In this document: one piece after another, positions 12,507 through 24,853 of the stretch
How the letters are laid out: each line of letters starts with the position of its first letter
Position numbering within the stretch: the first letter of the stretch is position 1
Position numbers and translations under genes: made by a program
Notes under the pieces: model-generated
Told to the model about the DNA's origin: nothing
What the model saw: the letters and a program-made list of their open reading frames with translations, nothing else
Database searches by the model: none
Source: Marthasterias glacialis
Taxonomy: Eukaryota > Echinodermata > Asteroidea > Forcipulatida > Asteriidae
Assembly (NCBI GenBank): GCA_911728455.2
Contig: OU452229.1
Location: forward strand, 18,170,754 to 18,234,753
Reading direction: 5' to 3'
DNA: 64,000 bases

Positions 12507-12936
12507 GACAGAAAACACGGTAAAGGGGGCCCGTTTGCATCCGTCATGTAGCAGTTTTTACAATGGTTTTAAGTACCTGAAACCAGCCAAAAGTGTTTCA
12601 ACATGTGAACAGACATGCATGCTTAAACAGAAAAAAAAATTGAGTTCATTCATTTGATGTTTTTATTTATTTTTAAATCACACTCAAAAAATTTTCAAAA
12701 TTGGACGGAAAAATCTACCTGCATTTTCCGTTCATTTTTTGAATGAATTCTGAGAGTAATTGAAAAAAATCCTATATTTAACTCAAATTATTTTTTAGCA
12801 TAAGCCTTCATGTCCCTTCACAAATTTATTGAAACATTTTTGGGTGGTTTCGGGTACTGAAAAAGTTGGAAAATTGGAAACAACAACTGATTACATGACA
12901 GTAGAAAAGTGGTCCCCCTTTACCGCGTTTCCTGTC
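12507..12936. mobile_element. 430-bp inverted-repeat element
   Basis: Ends: GACAGAAAACACGGTAAAGG at 12507 and its near inverse ending at 12936 (two mismatches over 23 bp). Further inverted matches (AAGTACCTGAAACCA against GGTTTCGGGTACT) extend the arms inward. Confidence 0.75.
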
Positions 12937-13705
12937 AAAAGCCTTACCGTAGTGGTTATAGGACTGCGAATGAATTTTGTTGTTGGCCTGTAATATGCAA
13001 GTATCTAAAATGTATAGGCCTCAAGCCACAGACAAATGTATAAATGATAGTTTATTTACATCAACCTTTACTTGTCGGATCATAAACCATCTGTTCGTGT
13101 AGGGGGGTAATGCAATATCCGATTTGGCAACTTTATTACGGATCAGCATGGCCATGTCAGGGTTCAAATCCAATTCAAGACTAATTTGTGGCCAAAGAAT
13201 ACTACTCTGTACATGGGACTATGGATACCGCTGATACCCCCCCCCCCCTTTTTTTAAAAACTGGAACGTCCCTGTTTCTCCCTTTTGCATTATTGCTGAC
13301 CGAAAAATAACTTTACAATGCAGACTGATCTTGGGAATTAATAGAAAAAGTCAATGCAGGAAGTCGGTATTTCCTCGATGATCATGAAAACAATATTTAT
13401 CTATTTAACAACACTCAAAATTATAAACGGTCATACGAATCTAGAGCACTTCACCAACCGCATGACTCTTCCTCGAAGACCACAGTATTTTAATTGACAA
13501 GAAAGTTCAAACGACGAGGCAGAAATTGAGAAGGCCATGTCAGTCTTGGTTTCAGGAACTTAACATGAGACAGTGAATTCTGAGACATAATAATAGTTAT
13601 ATGAGTCACTTCCTTGTGCTCACTCAAAAGTTTCTTCAACCCGAACTTGATCTGAGCATATCTTCTGTCACTCCACAAATTTTCTGTTTCAAGCAGGAAC
13701 GGATA

Positions 13706-16700
13706 ATGGCGGCAAAGCAAGAATTTGAGATAAATGCGAACTCGCACACGATGGTGGAGGATCCAGTTGAAGATTCCGTCCGTACGGCGTGCCAGGAGTC
13801 TGAACTCGAACGCTGCGAACCTGGTGTTGGAGCAAAGCCGTCGTACCCTCATAGCGATCTTCGGTGTGGTTGGGGTTCATGGAAACCAAAATGTCTACAG
13901 AAATTCAACACTGCTCCGTGGCTGTTGTTCAGCATATGTTTCTTTGCCATCATCCAAGGCATGGCCGTTAATGGCCTCTTAAATTCTTCCGTTAGTAGCT
14001 TGGAAAGACGTTTCGAACTGTCAAGCTCTCATCTGGGACTTCTGCCATCGTTTTACGATCTCATTGCCGCCATCTTACTGGTCGTCGTGGGTTACTGCGG
14101 AGCACGAGGTAATCGACCGCGATGGCTGGCCGTTGGCTTGATCAGTCTGGGGGCAGGGTCTTTCGTCTTTGCCTTACCACACTTCACAACTGATCTTTAT
14201 CAGTTCACAGTCAGCAACAAGAGCGGTGTTTGCTCACTCAAGACTGACGAGAACCCGGCTGAGGTTCCGGTGGAATGTCTCCCAGACAACGAAACCAGCA
14301 TCACGAGTTTATCGAGATATTGGTATGTTTTTATTTTGGCGAATCTTTTCTTTGGGATAGCCTCGGCGCCGGTTTACTCACTTGGACCAGCCTTCATCGA
14401 CGAAAGCGTTAAAATGGATTCAGTTGGACTTTATATAGGTAAGGAGTAGTATAATATTATTGCTGTTAATTGTTGTTTAGTTTCTTTGCTTGTTTTTTGT
14501 TGTTGTGCTGTTGTTGCAGTCGCTCGTCGTCATCGTCCGCAACTCCTTGTTGTTGTGAATATTGCTAATGTTGTTGTTTCAATTTTTTTTTTTTAAATGT
14601 ATATGATTGTAATTAAAGATAAAACAAATGATTCATTTCAACGTGAAGGATTACTGATTGTAAAGTTTATGCCAGTGCCACTCCTAAAGAGAAGAAAACA
14701 TTATTTATGAAACACTTCCAGAGTTGAGAAATTGAAGACACCGAACTCACCTTTATACTTTATAGATTGCATGCGCGTAACGTGAATGAAAAAAATCCGA
14801 CAAAACAAAAGCCATCTTATTCTCACGTTTCTTTTTTGTTTACCACACAATACATGTAACTTATATTCAGGTCGGTTTATGGTGGGTGTGCATATTTTGA
14901 AAACTAGACGACTGGAAGGAACCCTAAATTAAATTACTAACCTGTCAAAGAGTTTGAATTTGGGAGACTTGCCAAGGCCAATGTTAAATTCACAGTGGAT
15001 TCTGATTAACCAGAAAAACATGTGCTCCTTTTACTTTTGCTACAATTTCCGCCATTGTGTGCACTTTGAACTTTAGGCTTTGCATGGTGGAAAGATACAA
15101 AAATTAAAACCATAAAAGCAAAAGTGATTTAATTGTATTTTTAAAAACTTCAATTCAATTGAGTTATTAATACCATAATTTTTCTTTTTACTGCTCAAAA
15201 GGTATCTATGCATTTTGCTGTGCTTTGGGCCCGGCCATAGGATTTACACTAGCAGGTCTCATACTTGATAAATTTTTCACAGACTTCATCGAAATAAATC
15301 AGACAAGGTAAGCTTTTACACTTTCAAATCAATTAAACTCAGAGGGCATGGTGTTAGAGAGAGGGTCATTTGGGGATTCTCTTAAACAACCTAACGTTAT
15401 GATATGCCCAATATGTGGCAGAGGGAGGCCCCCCCCAAAAAAAATGTTCCCATTCTCTAATAAACTCTTCACCTCTTGTACAGTAGACCCCCCCCTGAAA
15501 TTCTCAAACAAATTCCAGAGATTTTCAGAACACAATAAAGACACAATAGGAGGGAGGGAGTTTTGCTTTTCTTTGCTTTATGCAAAAAAAATGAGGAGGA
15601 AATAACTGTCAAATATATAATATTTTACATGGACCAGGTTCAGAGTCTACATTTTCGGGGTAAATTTTGTGAAGGTGCCTCATGGTGAAATAAAAAGCAA
15701 GGAATTACACCGTTCCGAAACAATTTTGACAAATTTCAACTTTATGTAAGTTCATATCACAAGACCTTTTTCATTTGTGAATGGTCAACTACATTATCTC
15801 ATCATAACCAATTAATGGTAAATTTAAAAATCTTATGGTTAAACCATTTAAGAAATTGTTTGTAAAAAAAATGTTTTATACCATAAAATTCTGGACAGTG
15901 TGCTTTGTTTTATCTGATAATTTGTATATATTTGATAAGCAAAGATGACAGTGTGATTACATTTAATAACTTCTGTCCCTTGCAGTTTCCATATAATAAT
16001 GTGTTGTGTTGAAGGAGTCACTGATACAAGACCTAAGCATATTCTGGTACAGTGAACATGTATTAGGAAACTAACAAGTGTTTTGCATCAAGCCAGACTT
16101 TATACTGTTGTCAATTGGAACCATCTTGTTAGGTGCGAAAACAACCATGAACAATAGTAATTGAATGAAGGTGCTTTGTGTGTATAGGGTAGTTTTTATT
16201 TTCATTCTGAAATAGTTGCAAATAATTTGTTTATCTTATCGTTCTGTGCAGTCTGGCCATTGATTCTACAGACAGAGAGTGGGTTGGGGCATGGTGGCTT
16301 GGCTTTCTTCTCTGCTCGATTTTGGCTCTTGTTATAGCTGTACCAATGAGCTGCTTCCCTGTAGAACTCCCAGGTAAGACTTAAAGCTCCGAATAACGGG
16401 ACAAATTCATGAGTTGATAAACACTTTGGTATCAATTCAGTTCCATCATTGGAAAGTTCAGCTATTTTCTATACCAGTCCCACAGTGACGAGACTAGGGT
16501 AACATTTTAGGGTGACACAAAGGGGTGCACCATCTTTTCTAGGGGGCACTTCTGGCCAATTAAAACTACAGTTTCTGTTAGCATATTTTTTAAACAAGCC
16601 CTTTTCAAGTGCTCTTGATATGTTATTTACTATTTTTTTTAAAATAATCTGATATGGAGGTAAAAATGAATACAATGTCATCTCCATATATAAATAGAAA

Positions 16701-19700
16701 AATATTTTTGAAAACATTGAAATTGCTATATATAAAAGCTTATCAAATGAAACATTTTATTCTAATGTGTAATCTCAATAGTCCACATTTCAAATGGGGG
16801 GGGGGGGGCTTAGTTATGCCACTGCTGTCCCAGTCATAAGAAACATGGCTTGGGTCCAGGGAGGGCTGGGCTTTGGTCTAGGGAATATTGGGGAACTGAA
16901 ACTAGCCAACAAAAGCCAGAGAAAACACTTAATTATGTCAACAAATATTCAGGTTGGAGAATAGGGCAAAGTTGGCAAGGACAGCAATTAAATTGTGTAA
17001 AAGATTTATGAGAAATAGGTTACAATTTGTGCCAAAACCTAATTTTAACCTAGTCTTCAAAAAAGTACACTGTGTTCTGGGAAACATTCACAAACAATTT
17101 AATTTAAATGTTATTATTAGGTTTAAAATGATTTCTCATTTTGTATACAATTCACAGAAACTAGAAAACTGCGGGCCGAGCGAGTGTCCCAAGCACATGC
17201 TAAATCCGGCGTTGAAATCGTCAGCAAGGCAGACTTTGGACTGACGTGGCGCGACATGCCCACAGCCACCAAACTTTTACTCAGGAACCCTACGTACATG
17301 CTGCTAAACGTTGCCTTGACGGCAGACTTCATCTTCCTGTCTGGCTCGGAGGCTTTTCTACCCAAGTTTCTTGAAAGTCAGTTTGGAGTCAGCTCGGGTG
17401 ATGCAAGCCTTATAGTTGGTAAGCACCACTGAGAATGGATAAACCTATCCAATTCCCCTGCCCCCATCACGCTAAATTTCAAATATAATTTAAGACTTCC
17501 AGCAAAGATACAATCATGGTACGGTAGCACCATGGGAATACCTTGTATTAATTCTACAAACTTATCATGGCTCTTCTCCAAGTCTCTAGATTTTCAGAGA
17601 TATTTCCATGGTGCTTCTGCAAACCTCGCCAATTATTCTATTATTATTTGTCTACTATGTACTTATCTTAATTTCAGGACCCAAATGGAGACAAGTCTTT
17701 TAACAGACTTGGCTCATCTGGAGTAAACAAAGGAAATAAATAATTAAATAAATAAATAAACCTTCCTAGATCACCAAGAACAAAAGAAAATGTGAACCTT
17801 TTTTTTAGCATCAAGACAAAAACAGTAAATATAGACTGCCTTATGAGAAGATGAACTTAGCCAGTAAAATAGATGACAGAAGGGGGAAAAGAGGCATGTT
17901 GCCAGGCGATCTTGAGCAAAAGACTCAAGTTTTGATGGCAAAATCATCAGGGCATGGGTTCAAATCCTAGTCAAGTGGATCCTTAATCACTTAAAGCTAT
18001 AATTGCTCCACTTCACCCAGGGTTAAATGGGTACATGTACCTGTGAGGGCAGAGATGGTTCTTGTGATTGATTTAGCTTGATGCGCTACATACTTGGCAG
18101 CACAGGCTGCATACTCCCAAGGGAGCTGAGATGGTTTAAGGAATGAAATAAATGGCCCAGTGACCAGGGTAATGTTTGAGTGCCATGAGCATCAAAATCG
18201 GCAGATACCTGTGCTGTATAAATGTCAATTTCTTGACAGAGACCAAAGTGAGACTCGTGCCAAAACAGACTGGTACCTTTGTTGTTTATGATTATAGTTA
18301 CTTAGTGTACAACAGGGTACTAATAATGTAGAGAGCATCACCTCACAATGTTTAAAACCGTAAGATTAGTCCTAAATGTGCGTAGTGTAACAAAAACTTA
18401 ACTTCAAGTAATAAATCACAAGGGAATCCGACTTGGTCAATTTCCCCAATTAGTTTCCCTTGTGGTTTATTACTTGATATTTGAAATAAAAAGTCGCATC
18501 CCCTTAAGGTGGTCCCTGGCCTGCCACTTCCCAGGTTGTATTGTATTGTATACTTGCTGTGTGATCTCTGGTTATACGGCATTTTCAGGTTGTATGGCTT
18601 GTGACTGGCACTCCTGAACAAAGATATTGACAAAACAGGAATACCACCATCATGGGGCTAGATAGCTAAGTTGGTAGAGCGCCGGCTTTTTAATCCAGAG
18701 GTCACAGGTTCAAATCTCGTTCTAGTAAATTTTTCTTTGTTCACCCAAAAATTGTACGTATACCACATTCTCGTCTTTCCTAGGTGTGATTGCAACAGTT
18801 GCAGGGGGTGGTTCTGTTTTGTTCAGTGGTTGGTTGATTAAACGCTTCAACATGAAGATTCCAGGGTTGCTCAAACTCTGCATCATCGCTACGGCTGTAG
18901 ACGGTGTCCTCATGCTGGGACTGCTCCTCCGATGTGAAGAGATACCTTTGGCTGGTGTTTTCAAAAACTACGAAGGAAATGGGTATGATGATTTCAATAG
19001 TGATAGAATGTTTTGGTCAAGGTTATGGTACTGCACTGCAGATATTCTGCAATTATCTGTGTAGTACAATGCCTTGTGTATGCATTTAGTTGGCCAAGTG
19101 TGATGCTCATAGTGCTTGAACAAATTCTACCTAGCTATTGGCCGGGTATCTTGTCTCTAAAACCATATCAATTCCCAAGTATGTAGCGTAGCAAGCTTAA
19201 TCTATCACAAAAAAACATCTCTGCCCTCACAGGTACACATTTACATGTACACCAGGGTGAAGAGCAGAAATTATCAGAACATGTAAACATGTCTTGCCCA
19301 AGGACATGAGAATCATGACTGGGATTTGAACCCACACTTGTTGACTCGGCCACCGGAAGTAGAGTCTGTTGCCCAAGATCACTCGATCGCCCAAGATCAC
19401 TCGAACACATCACTCTAAATAAATGGGCAAACTAGAATATTGAAAAAATGGAGTAACTCATAGTTCCTATTTAAAGGGGGGACAGTCGTCATGATCATAG
19501 CAGGCCTGTGGCTGTTCATGTAGTTATGAACTCAGTTAACTGCATGCGCGCGCTGGCCGTCACATCACAATATAATAATGACGGCACCCTTTGCAGCGGC
19601 GTAGCCAAGGGGTTGCATGGGGGGCACGTGCCCCTCACCCCAAAAAATGTAGGTACAAGGAATTCATTAGAAAACATGGTACCTGTCCCCCTCCCCACTG

Positions 19701-22700
19701 AAAAAGTCCTGGCTACGCCGCTGGCACTTTGTGATGTGACGACCAGCGCATACATGCTTCACTAACTGTGCACTGACTTGTAAAGTTGAGGCGCGACACA
19801 GTTCATAGTCGATGCTGACACCTCAGCGACCACAGACTGCAACGAAATGCTCAGTGTCAAGCGACCACAACACCGTCCAGTGATTATCATCACGCGACCA
19901 TCTATAACCCAGTCTTTAGAGTTAATAATACCATATACAGTCAAAGGCCTGCTATGATCATGACGACAGACTTCCTTTAAGAGACTAATATCCCACAAGG
20001 AGTTCCTGTTTTTTTTGCTGTGGAAAAAAATACATGACAGACTGGTATCTTTGGGAATCTCCAGATTGATGTGACATTTGGAAAGTTTAATAGCCTTAAA
20101 AAAAAATCCTGAGTTATACTTGCGAAATAGATGTGGGAGGTTTCAAAATGAAGGATGGATCTTTGTACTGGTGCTTTTATCAAAACTTTTTACAAAATTA
20201 CTATGGTTGACTTCTTTTTTATTTAAAGTTTGGTAATGATATGTTGGCAATATTTACAATAAACACTTCCATCTAATTTCTTTTGTTTTGGTTGTTTTTC
20301 AGGTCATTGTCTGAAATTCAGCTGGAGAATTCCTGCAACGTGGCGTGTGAATGTTCAACAGAATTTTATTTGCCTGTGTGTGGTGAGAATGGTATGATTT
20401 ACTTCAGTGCCTGTCACGCTGGCTGCCTTAGCTACAATGAAAAGGTGAGGTCACGTTTTGTATTTGTTTTAACATGACAAGGATTAAGGATATGTTTCAT
20501 GTTTTTGATATCAAAAGGAAACGGAAGTACTATTCGTTACAACAACAAAAAATAAAAAAAATAGAGAGGCTGTTAAGATAACTTTCAGTTATTTGGTCCA
20601 AGTTTGTTACCAGGGCCAAATTTCTGAGAGCTGCTTAAGCAGAAAATTTTGCCTAACAATTTTCTTCTTTAGCAAAACTAAGCAGGAAACCAGTCAAAGA
20701 GGGTATGCGTGGTGTGATATGGAATTTTGGCTGGTAACCTTATTCTGATAAGCTAAATTGTTTTGTGCTTTAGCTACTTTTTTTGTGCTTGAGTAGCTCT
20801 CTGAAATTTGGCCCAGGTACGTTTGTTTGTAACTCGAGACAAACAATTGTTTGCAGAAGAGTCACACAGCTATCCGATTTGCAACTTGTTGGCACAAGGT
20901 TAAACAACAAAAAGAGCGGCCCATTTGGGAGTTCTCACCAGTAATGAATGCATAGCTGTTTTGGGGGTGTAGACACTTAAATGATTCATGCCACTGCAAT
21001 TTGTCCGCCCAAAAGAGGGCATCAGTGTGGTGTAATTCATGGGTCCATGAAGACTAGTTGCTACAAGGTTGATGAAGGAGTTCTGACCTTGTTTGTAAAA
21101 TCACATAGTTTTGGTATAAAAATGCCTGCATTCATACACAAAACCAATGAAGAGAGATACAACATTAATTAGTGCACAGAGCCACTTGCACGTTCTCAAG
21201 TGTACACAATACTTTTAGCCGCCTTGTTGCACTATAGTGACAGGGTTTCAGGGGCGGATCCAGGATTTTCTGAAACTTTGAGGGCTGTTTTCCTAAGTAA
21301 AAATTTTTCAGTAATCCTGCTTGTGTTTTTAAGATAAAGTGATCATGGCGTGGGTTATGGGGCCTGTGGGCCACGGGGGTAAATGTTTAATATTAAATGC
21401 TGTCTGGTGCAATCTAGGACATTTTAGAAGCATTTTACAAGTTATTTTTTTTTACCCATTTTAAATTTAGAAATTTATTTATTTGCAGTTCAATTCTTTT
21501 TTTTAAGGGGGGGGGGGTCACATGCCCGCTGCACCCACCCCAAATTTTGCCACTGAGTTTTCAATCCACCATTATGACCATGTCATAATAGGAAATTTTT
21601 ACTGACAATTCTGAGGCAACCACTGCATTTAAAATGAACACGGTATCTTAAAACAGTATCTCACTGCCCCATAGAAAAATTATGTGAAAACTGAATGTAG
21701 ATGTTCTTTCTTCTTAGGCATTGCCTGGAATTTGCCTGTAAAATGCCTTGTGCACATCACCCCTTTAGACACTTTTCACTGACGTCACATTTCCAGAGTA
21801 ATGCAGGAGGTCTTCATGCCGGAGTACTACGCACATGAGCGATGCGAATGCATAGTGCCATCCAGCATTGCGTTTTGTAGCTCATGTTCAGGCAGTTCTA
21901 GTAATGTGTGTGCATGACTCTTACGCATGTAAGGTGACGTGTAAGTGCAATAAAAGAATGGGTGTGACATCATCTCAGGAGGCTGTCCTGGGGTGGATTT
22001 CACAAAACTAGTCCTAACTTAGGACTAGTCCTTTTAGTTAGGACTATTTACTCTTCCTAACTCAAGATAAGACTAGTCCTAGCGCTTTTGTGAAATCCAC
22101 CCCCTGGCATTAGAAAATCAAATTCTACTCAAAGTTTCCAACCATTGTAACATGTTTTGGCTTTCTTTTAATATGTTCATTTCAGACAAGTGATTATCAT
22201 GATTGTTTGTGTACATCCTTAAACGGCACTGGCACAGGGAGTGCAGTGCCAGGTCTCTGTTCATCAACCTGTGGACAACTTGGTCTCTTCATTGTGTTCC
22301 TTACAGCAATCATCATTGCATACTTTCTAAGCGGGGTACCAGCTTTCAATATCATGTTAAGGTTGGTGGTCAAAAAAGATCAATAAAATATTGTGGTAAT
22401 ATGTTTAAAGTTGTAAAATTTAATTTTTTTTTTTTTTTGCATTTTTTAATTATACTTTTCCTGTCCCGTTGCCAAGTTTAAGCTCTCACTCATTGACATA
22501 TTGTAAAAAAACCCAATACCATTAACATCTAATAAAATCGTTGCAGTACCTGCTGCTAAAATATAGGATTCGAACTGCCTCTGGCTACCAGGCAAGGTTA
22601 GTGGTCTAGAATGGCAAAGGTCATGGGTTCGAATCCCAACCGAGTAATATGCAATGGGGATTTTTTGTTCACAAGACTGATGGGATTTTTTTTATGCAAT

Positions 22701-24118
22701 TCACCCATCACAAGGCTCAAAGGCCACTTGAGGTGTGGGCTACTTTTTGAAGGGATAGAAACCTGCCCCAATTTGCAGAAACAAGACATGGAGAGATAAA
22801 AACGCAAATCTCTTCACAACACAGCTAAGAACAGAGAGGGTAAATGAATCTGTTGTGAGACAGACATAACTGCCTCTTCCCATATTTGAAACAATTATAG
22901 TTAAGTGTCTTGCAATAAAGCCATAAAGCCAGAGCACTTTGTATGCCGTTACAAGTTGCTACATGTAATATACACACAAAAATGGGTCTTACAATTCCAA
23001 ACATAGCTCTTTCGACCTGAGAAACAGTGGTTTGGGATGTCTTTCTGGTGTGAAAAGCACTACATAAAAACTGCATCTTATTCATATTAGTATCATTATT
23101 TGTTTTTTCTAGATGTGTTCCAGACGGCCAGCAGGCCTATGCTTTAGGATTACATGGATTCTTGGTCAGGGCATTTGGTAAGAAAAGACCAGAGAGCAGA
23201 TAACACTTTTTTCAAAAAAAAACTTTTATTTAAAGTGATAGTAGAGATTTTTGTTTTATAAACCTGAAATGAAATGAAAAAAGGACCTAAGAGATGACTT
23301 CAGGTAGAATTGGTTTGAGGCACTAACCTTCATCTTTAGAAATGAGTCTGATTATGCTAAACTGAAAAAAAAAAACATAATCTACATTTGCCTGCAAATT
23401 TTATGACAGTTCCCCCTTGTATCGTTCCAATGCAAAGCAGTTACCCAACTTGCAGTGCTCATCTTGATAAACTCAGCCTAACTTAATTACTGATACGAAT
23501 GTGCCCCTTTAAATGTTTCTACCTTTAAAAACACATTCAACCAGTCTTTTGAAAAATTATTTTCACTAGCAAATACTGTACTTGCAGGCCGTGCTTACTA
23601 ACACAACAACATCTTCTGTAATCTTTCAATTTTTAAATGAGCAATAAAAGGACTTTTTTTTTCCAAAACATACTCTGCCAGTATATACATGTATATGGCT
23701 TTGCATTCTTAAATAGCATCCCCCTTTAATCTTTCCATTTTTGAAGGAGCAATCCCAGAACCAATCTTTTCCAAGACGTATACAACCAGCATCTGCAAAC
23801 TGTGCATTCTTAAACAGCATCCCCTTTAATCTTTCTGTCCTTAAAGGAGCAATCCCAGGACCAATCTTATTCGGGTACATCTTGGACACCACCTGCACAT
23901 TATGGCACAAGGAATGTGAGGAGAGCGGACAGTGTTGGTTCTACAACCGTTCCGATGTCTCTCTCTACGTCATGATGCTGGGAATGATTGTTAAAGGAGT
24001 CGTCTTCCTATTCCATTGTCTTGCCCTGTTCTCCTACCGACCGATATCCTCCCCAGATGGGACCAGTAAAAGGAACAATGACGTGTACAAGCAGATTCCT
24101 TTTGAGGTGGAAACATGA
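13706..24118 (+). CDS. SLCO4A1-like: Organic anion transporter (SLCO/OATP family, SLCO4-like), 9 exons, complete
   Basis: Exons 13706-14438, 15202-15307, 16252-16373, 17158-17418, 18784-18982, 20303-20444, 22186-22361, 23113-23177 and 23847-24118 join in frame to 691 aa, a normal OATP length. The product should be a 12-helix plasma-membrane carrier for organic anions such as steroid conjugates or thyroid hormones; the substrate is not deducible. A cytosolic N-terminus of about 70 aa precedes helix 1 (about 71-90). The OATP signature is DREWVGAWWLGFL at 287-299, with Glu where many members have Arg. The Kazal-like extracellular loop (from about 484) has ten Cys, including PVCGENGMIYFSACHAGC. 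N-terminal motifs CGWGSW, SLERRFEL and RYWYVFILANLFFGI resemble SLCO4A1. The start at 13706 follows an acceptor-like CAG and has a good context; an in-frame ATG at 13601 would add 35 unconvincing residues. Confidence 0.93.
17905..18200 (+). mobile_element. SINE, tRNA-like head, SLCO intron 4
   Basis: GACTCAAGTTTTGATGG and GGGTTCAAATCCTAGTCAAG resemble a decayed tRNA-Leu head. The body shares TTCACCCAGGG and GGTACATGTACCTGTGAGGG with 27293-27590. Confidence 0.6.
18655..18730 (+). mobile_element. tRNA-Lys-like SINE head or pseudo-tRNA upstream of SLCO exon 5
   Basis: It has a perfect A box TAGCTAAGTTGG and a B box GGTTCAAATCT, with TTTTTAA at the anticodon loop as in tRNA-Lys(UUU). The anticodon stem does not pair well, the loop is one base too long and the acceptor stem is one pair short, so I call it tRNA-derived, not a working tRNA. 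It ends about 55 bp before exon 5. Confidence 0.65.
19205..19410 (-). mobile_element. SINE, minus-strand copy, SLCO intron 5
   Basis: In reverse it reads GGGTTCAAATCCCAGTCATG, then CCTTGGGCAAGACATG, TTCACCCTGGTG and CCTGTGAGGGCAGAGATG, as in 17905-18200. Confidence 0.65.
19485..19967. mobile_element. Inverted-repeat element with perfect 23-bp ends, carrying a nested MITE
   Basis: The perfect TIR starts GTCGTCATGATCATAGCAGG at 19485-19507 and is mirrored at 19945-19967. The block 19795-19915 is homologous to 40255-40375. A smaller element is nested at 19593-19723. It lies in SLCO intron 5. Confidence 0.85.
19593..19723. mobile_element. Nested MITE with CAGCGGCGTAGCCA ends
   Basis: CAGCGGCGTAGCCA at the left is mirrored by TGGCTACGCCGCTG at the right, about 131 bp, inside the element 19485-19967. 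Confidence 0.8.
20613..20814. mobile_element. MITE with GGGCCAAATTTC ends
   Basis: GGGCCAAATTTCTGAGAGCT at 20613 is mirrored by AGCTCTCTGAAATTTGGCCC ending at 20814. It is in SLCO intron 6. Confidence 0.8.
21990..22104. mobile_element. Palindromic MITE with GGGGTGGATTTCACAAAA ends
   Basis: GGGGTGGATTTCACAAAACT is mirrored by CTTTTGTGAAATCCACCCC. Its centre holds repeated ACTAGTCCTAA / TTAGGACTAGT words, so the whole 115 bp folds back. It is 81 bp upstream of SLCO exon 7. Confidence 0.85.
22562..22830 (+). mobile_element. SINE, GAATCCCACCCGAGTA family, SLCO intron 7
   Basis: GGTTCGAATCCCAACCGAGT head. Its body 22690-22830 matches 44440-44580 in reverse at roughly 85 percent by eye. Confidence 0.7.
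23619..23900 (+). repeat. Three imperfect about 100-bp tandem copies overlapping the start of SLCO exon 9
   Basis: The block around TAATCTTT recurs at 23619, 23727 and 23827 (spacing 108 and 100 bp). The third copy contains the real acceptor and start of exon 9 (GAIPGPI). The second copy has a usable AG and encodes the near-identical GAIPEPI, then diverges and meets an in-frame stop. The first has lost the acceptor. It is a local duplication of an intron-exon junction with two decayed copies. Confidence 0.8.
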
Positions 24119-24769
24119 TGTATCAAGTGGTAGCTGTAAGTGACTAAACTAACCTCATTTGTACATTCAAATCACAAGGTTTACAGTGCCTTCAATGGAC
24201 ATTTCGTCACAGTTTTCACGCTGTGACATATTACTCGAAATACAATTTTCCCACAAATTTTAGTGATGTTAATATTTAGAAGTTATTCACTGATACCTTT
24301 CTGTCTGCAATGTAACAAGAAGCTGTCTTGAAACGTCTTGGTTGCTTAGCTACAGTAATGTCGCTGAGCTAAAATTGGTTGAAACTGGAAAGAAATTTTT
24401 GGTTTCCACAAAGTGACAGATTGTCGGCTTGTGAATGTGCTACTGCAAGTGTTTCAGTTTGAGTTTTCAAAATAGTGGGGCAGATATGAGACATATTTTG
24501 AGGAATTGTGCCTTTGATGATACAAGCAAGGAATTCGGCACAGAGTATGTCATGAGAAAGATATTTGGCAGAAATATAGGTGGAATATTATAACGAGACG
24601 GCAGCCATTTTGAAAATTGCTTGCTATTCTACCATTATTTTTTCAAAAGACAAATCTGCGATGGGGCTATATTTGACCCCTTGCAATAACTTCAGACGTG
24701 GCTACTGTCTGCCACGCTGGCCATTTTTGGAGTCAAGGTGCAAGCGTGTAAATGCAGCATTGCCCTGCA

Positions 24770-24853
24770 CTGTATAACACACAGGGACATTTGACTCCCA
24801 AAATGGCGCAACCAAGATTATTGTGATGATGACATCAGGTGAGTTGGGTCAAT
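24770..24853 (-). repeat. CACCTGACGTCATC repeat (minus copy, SLCO 3' region)
   Basis: It reads in reverse CACCTGATGTCATCATCAC, then ATCTTGGTTGCGCCATTTTG and GTGTGTTATACAGTG. Homologous to 51440-51528, 55478-55563 and 59398-59483. Confidence 0.7.

Larger units (their letters stand above)
6977..13705. other. Intergenic region between light chain and SLCO genes
   Basis: I see no conserved protein here. The first about 280 nt is probably the light-chain 3' UTR. The rest holds MITEs at 7865-8090, 9273-9493 and 12507-12936, a SINE at 10023-10280, a collapsed hAT-MITE remnant at 12295-12326 and a 15-bp tandem repeat at 11469-11513. The stretch just before 13706 is probably SLCO 5' UTR, with an acceptor-like CAG ending at 13696. 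Confidence 0.6.

Noticed and set aside
13601-13705. In-frame upstream ATG for the SLCO protein
   Set aside because: The extra 35 residues look non-coding and contain an acceptor-like CAG just before the better ATG at 13706.
18655-18730. Functional tRNA-Lys gene
   Set aside because: The anticodon stem mispairs, the loop is too long and the acceptor stem is short. Listed as a tRNA-derived element.
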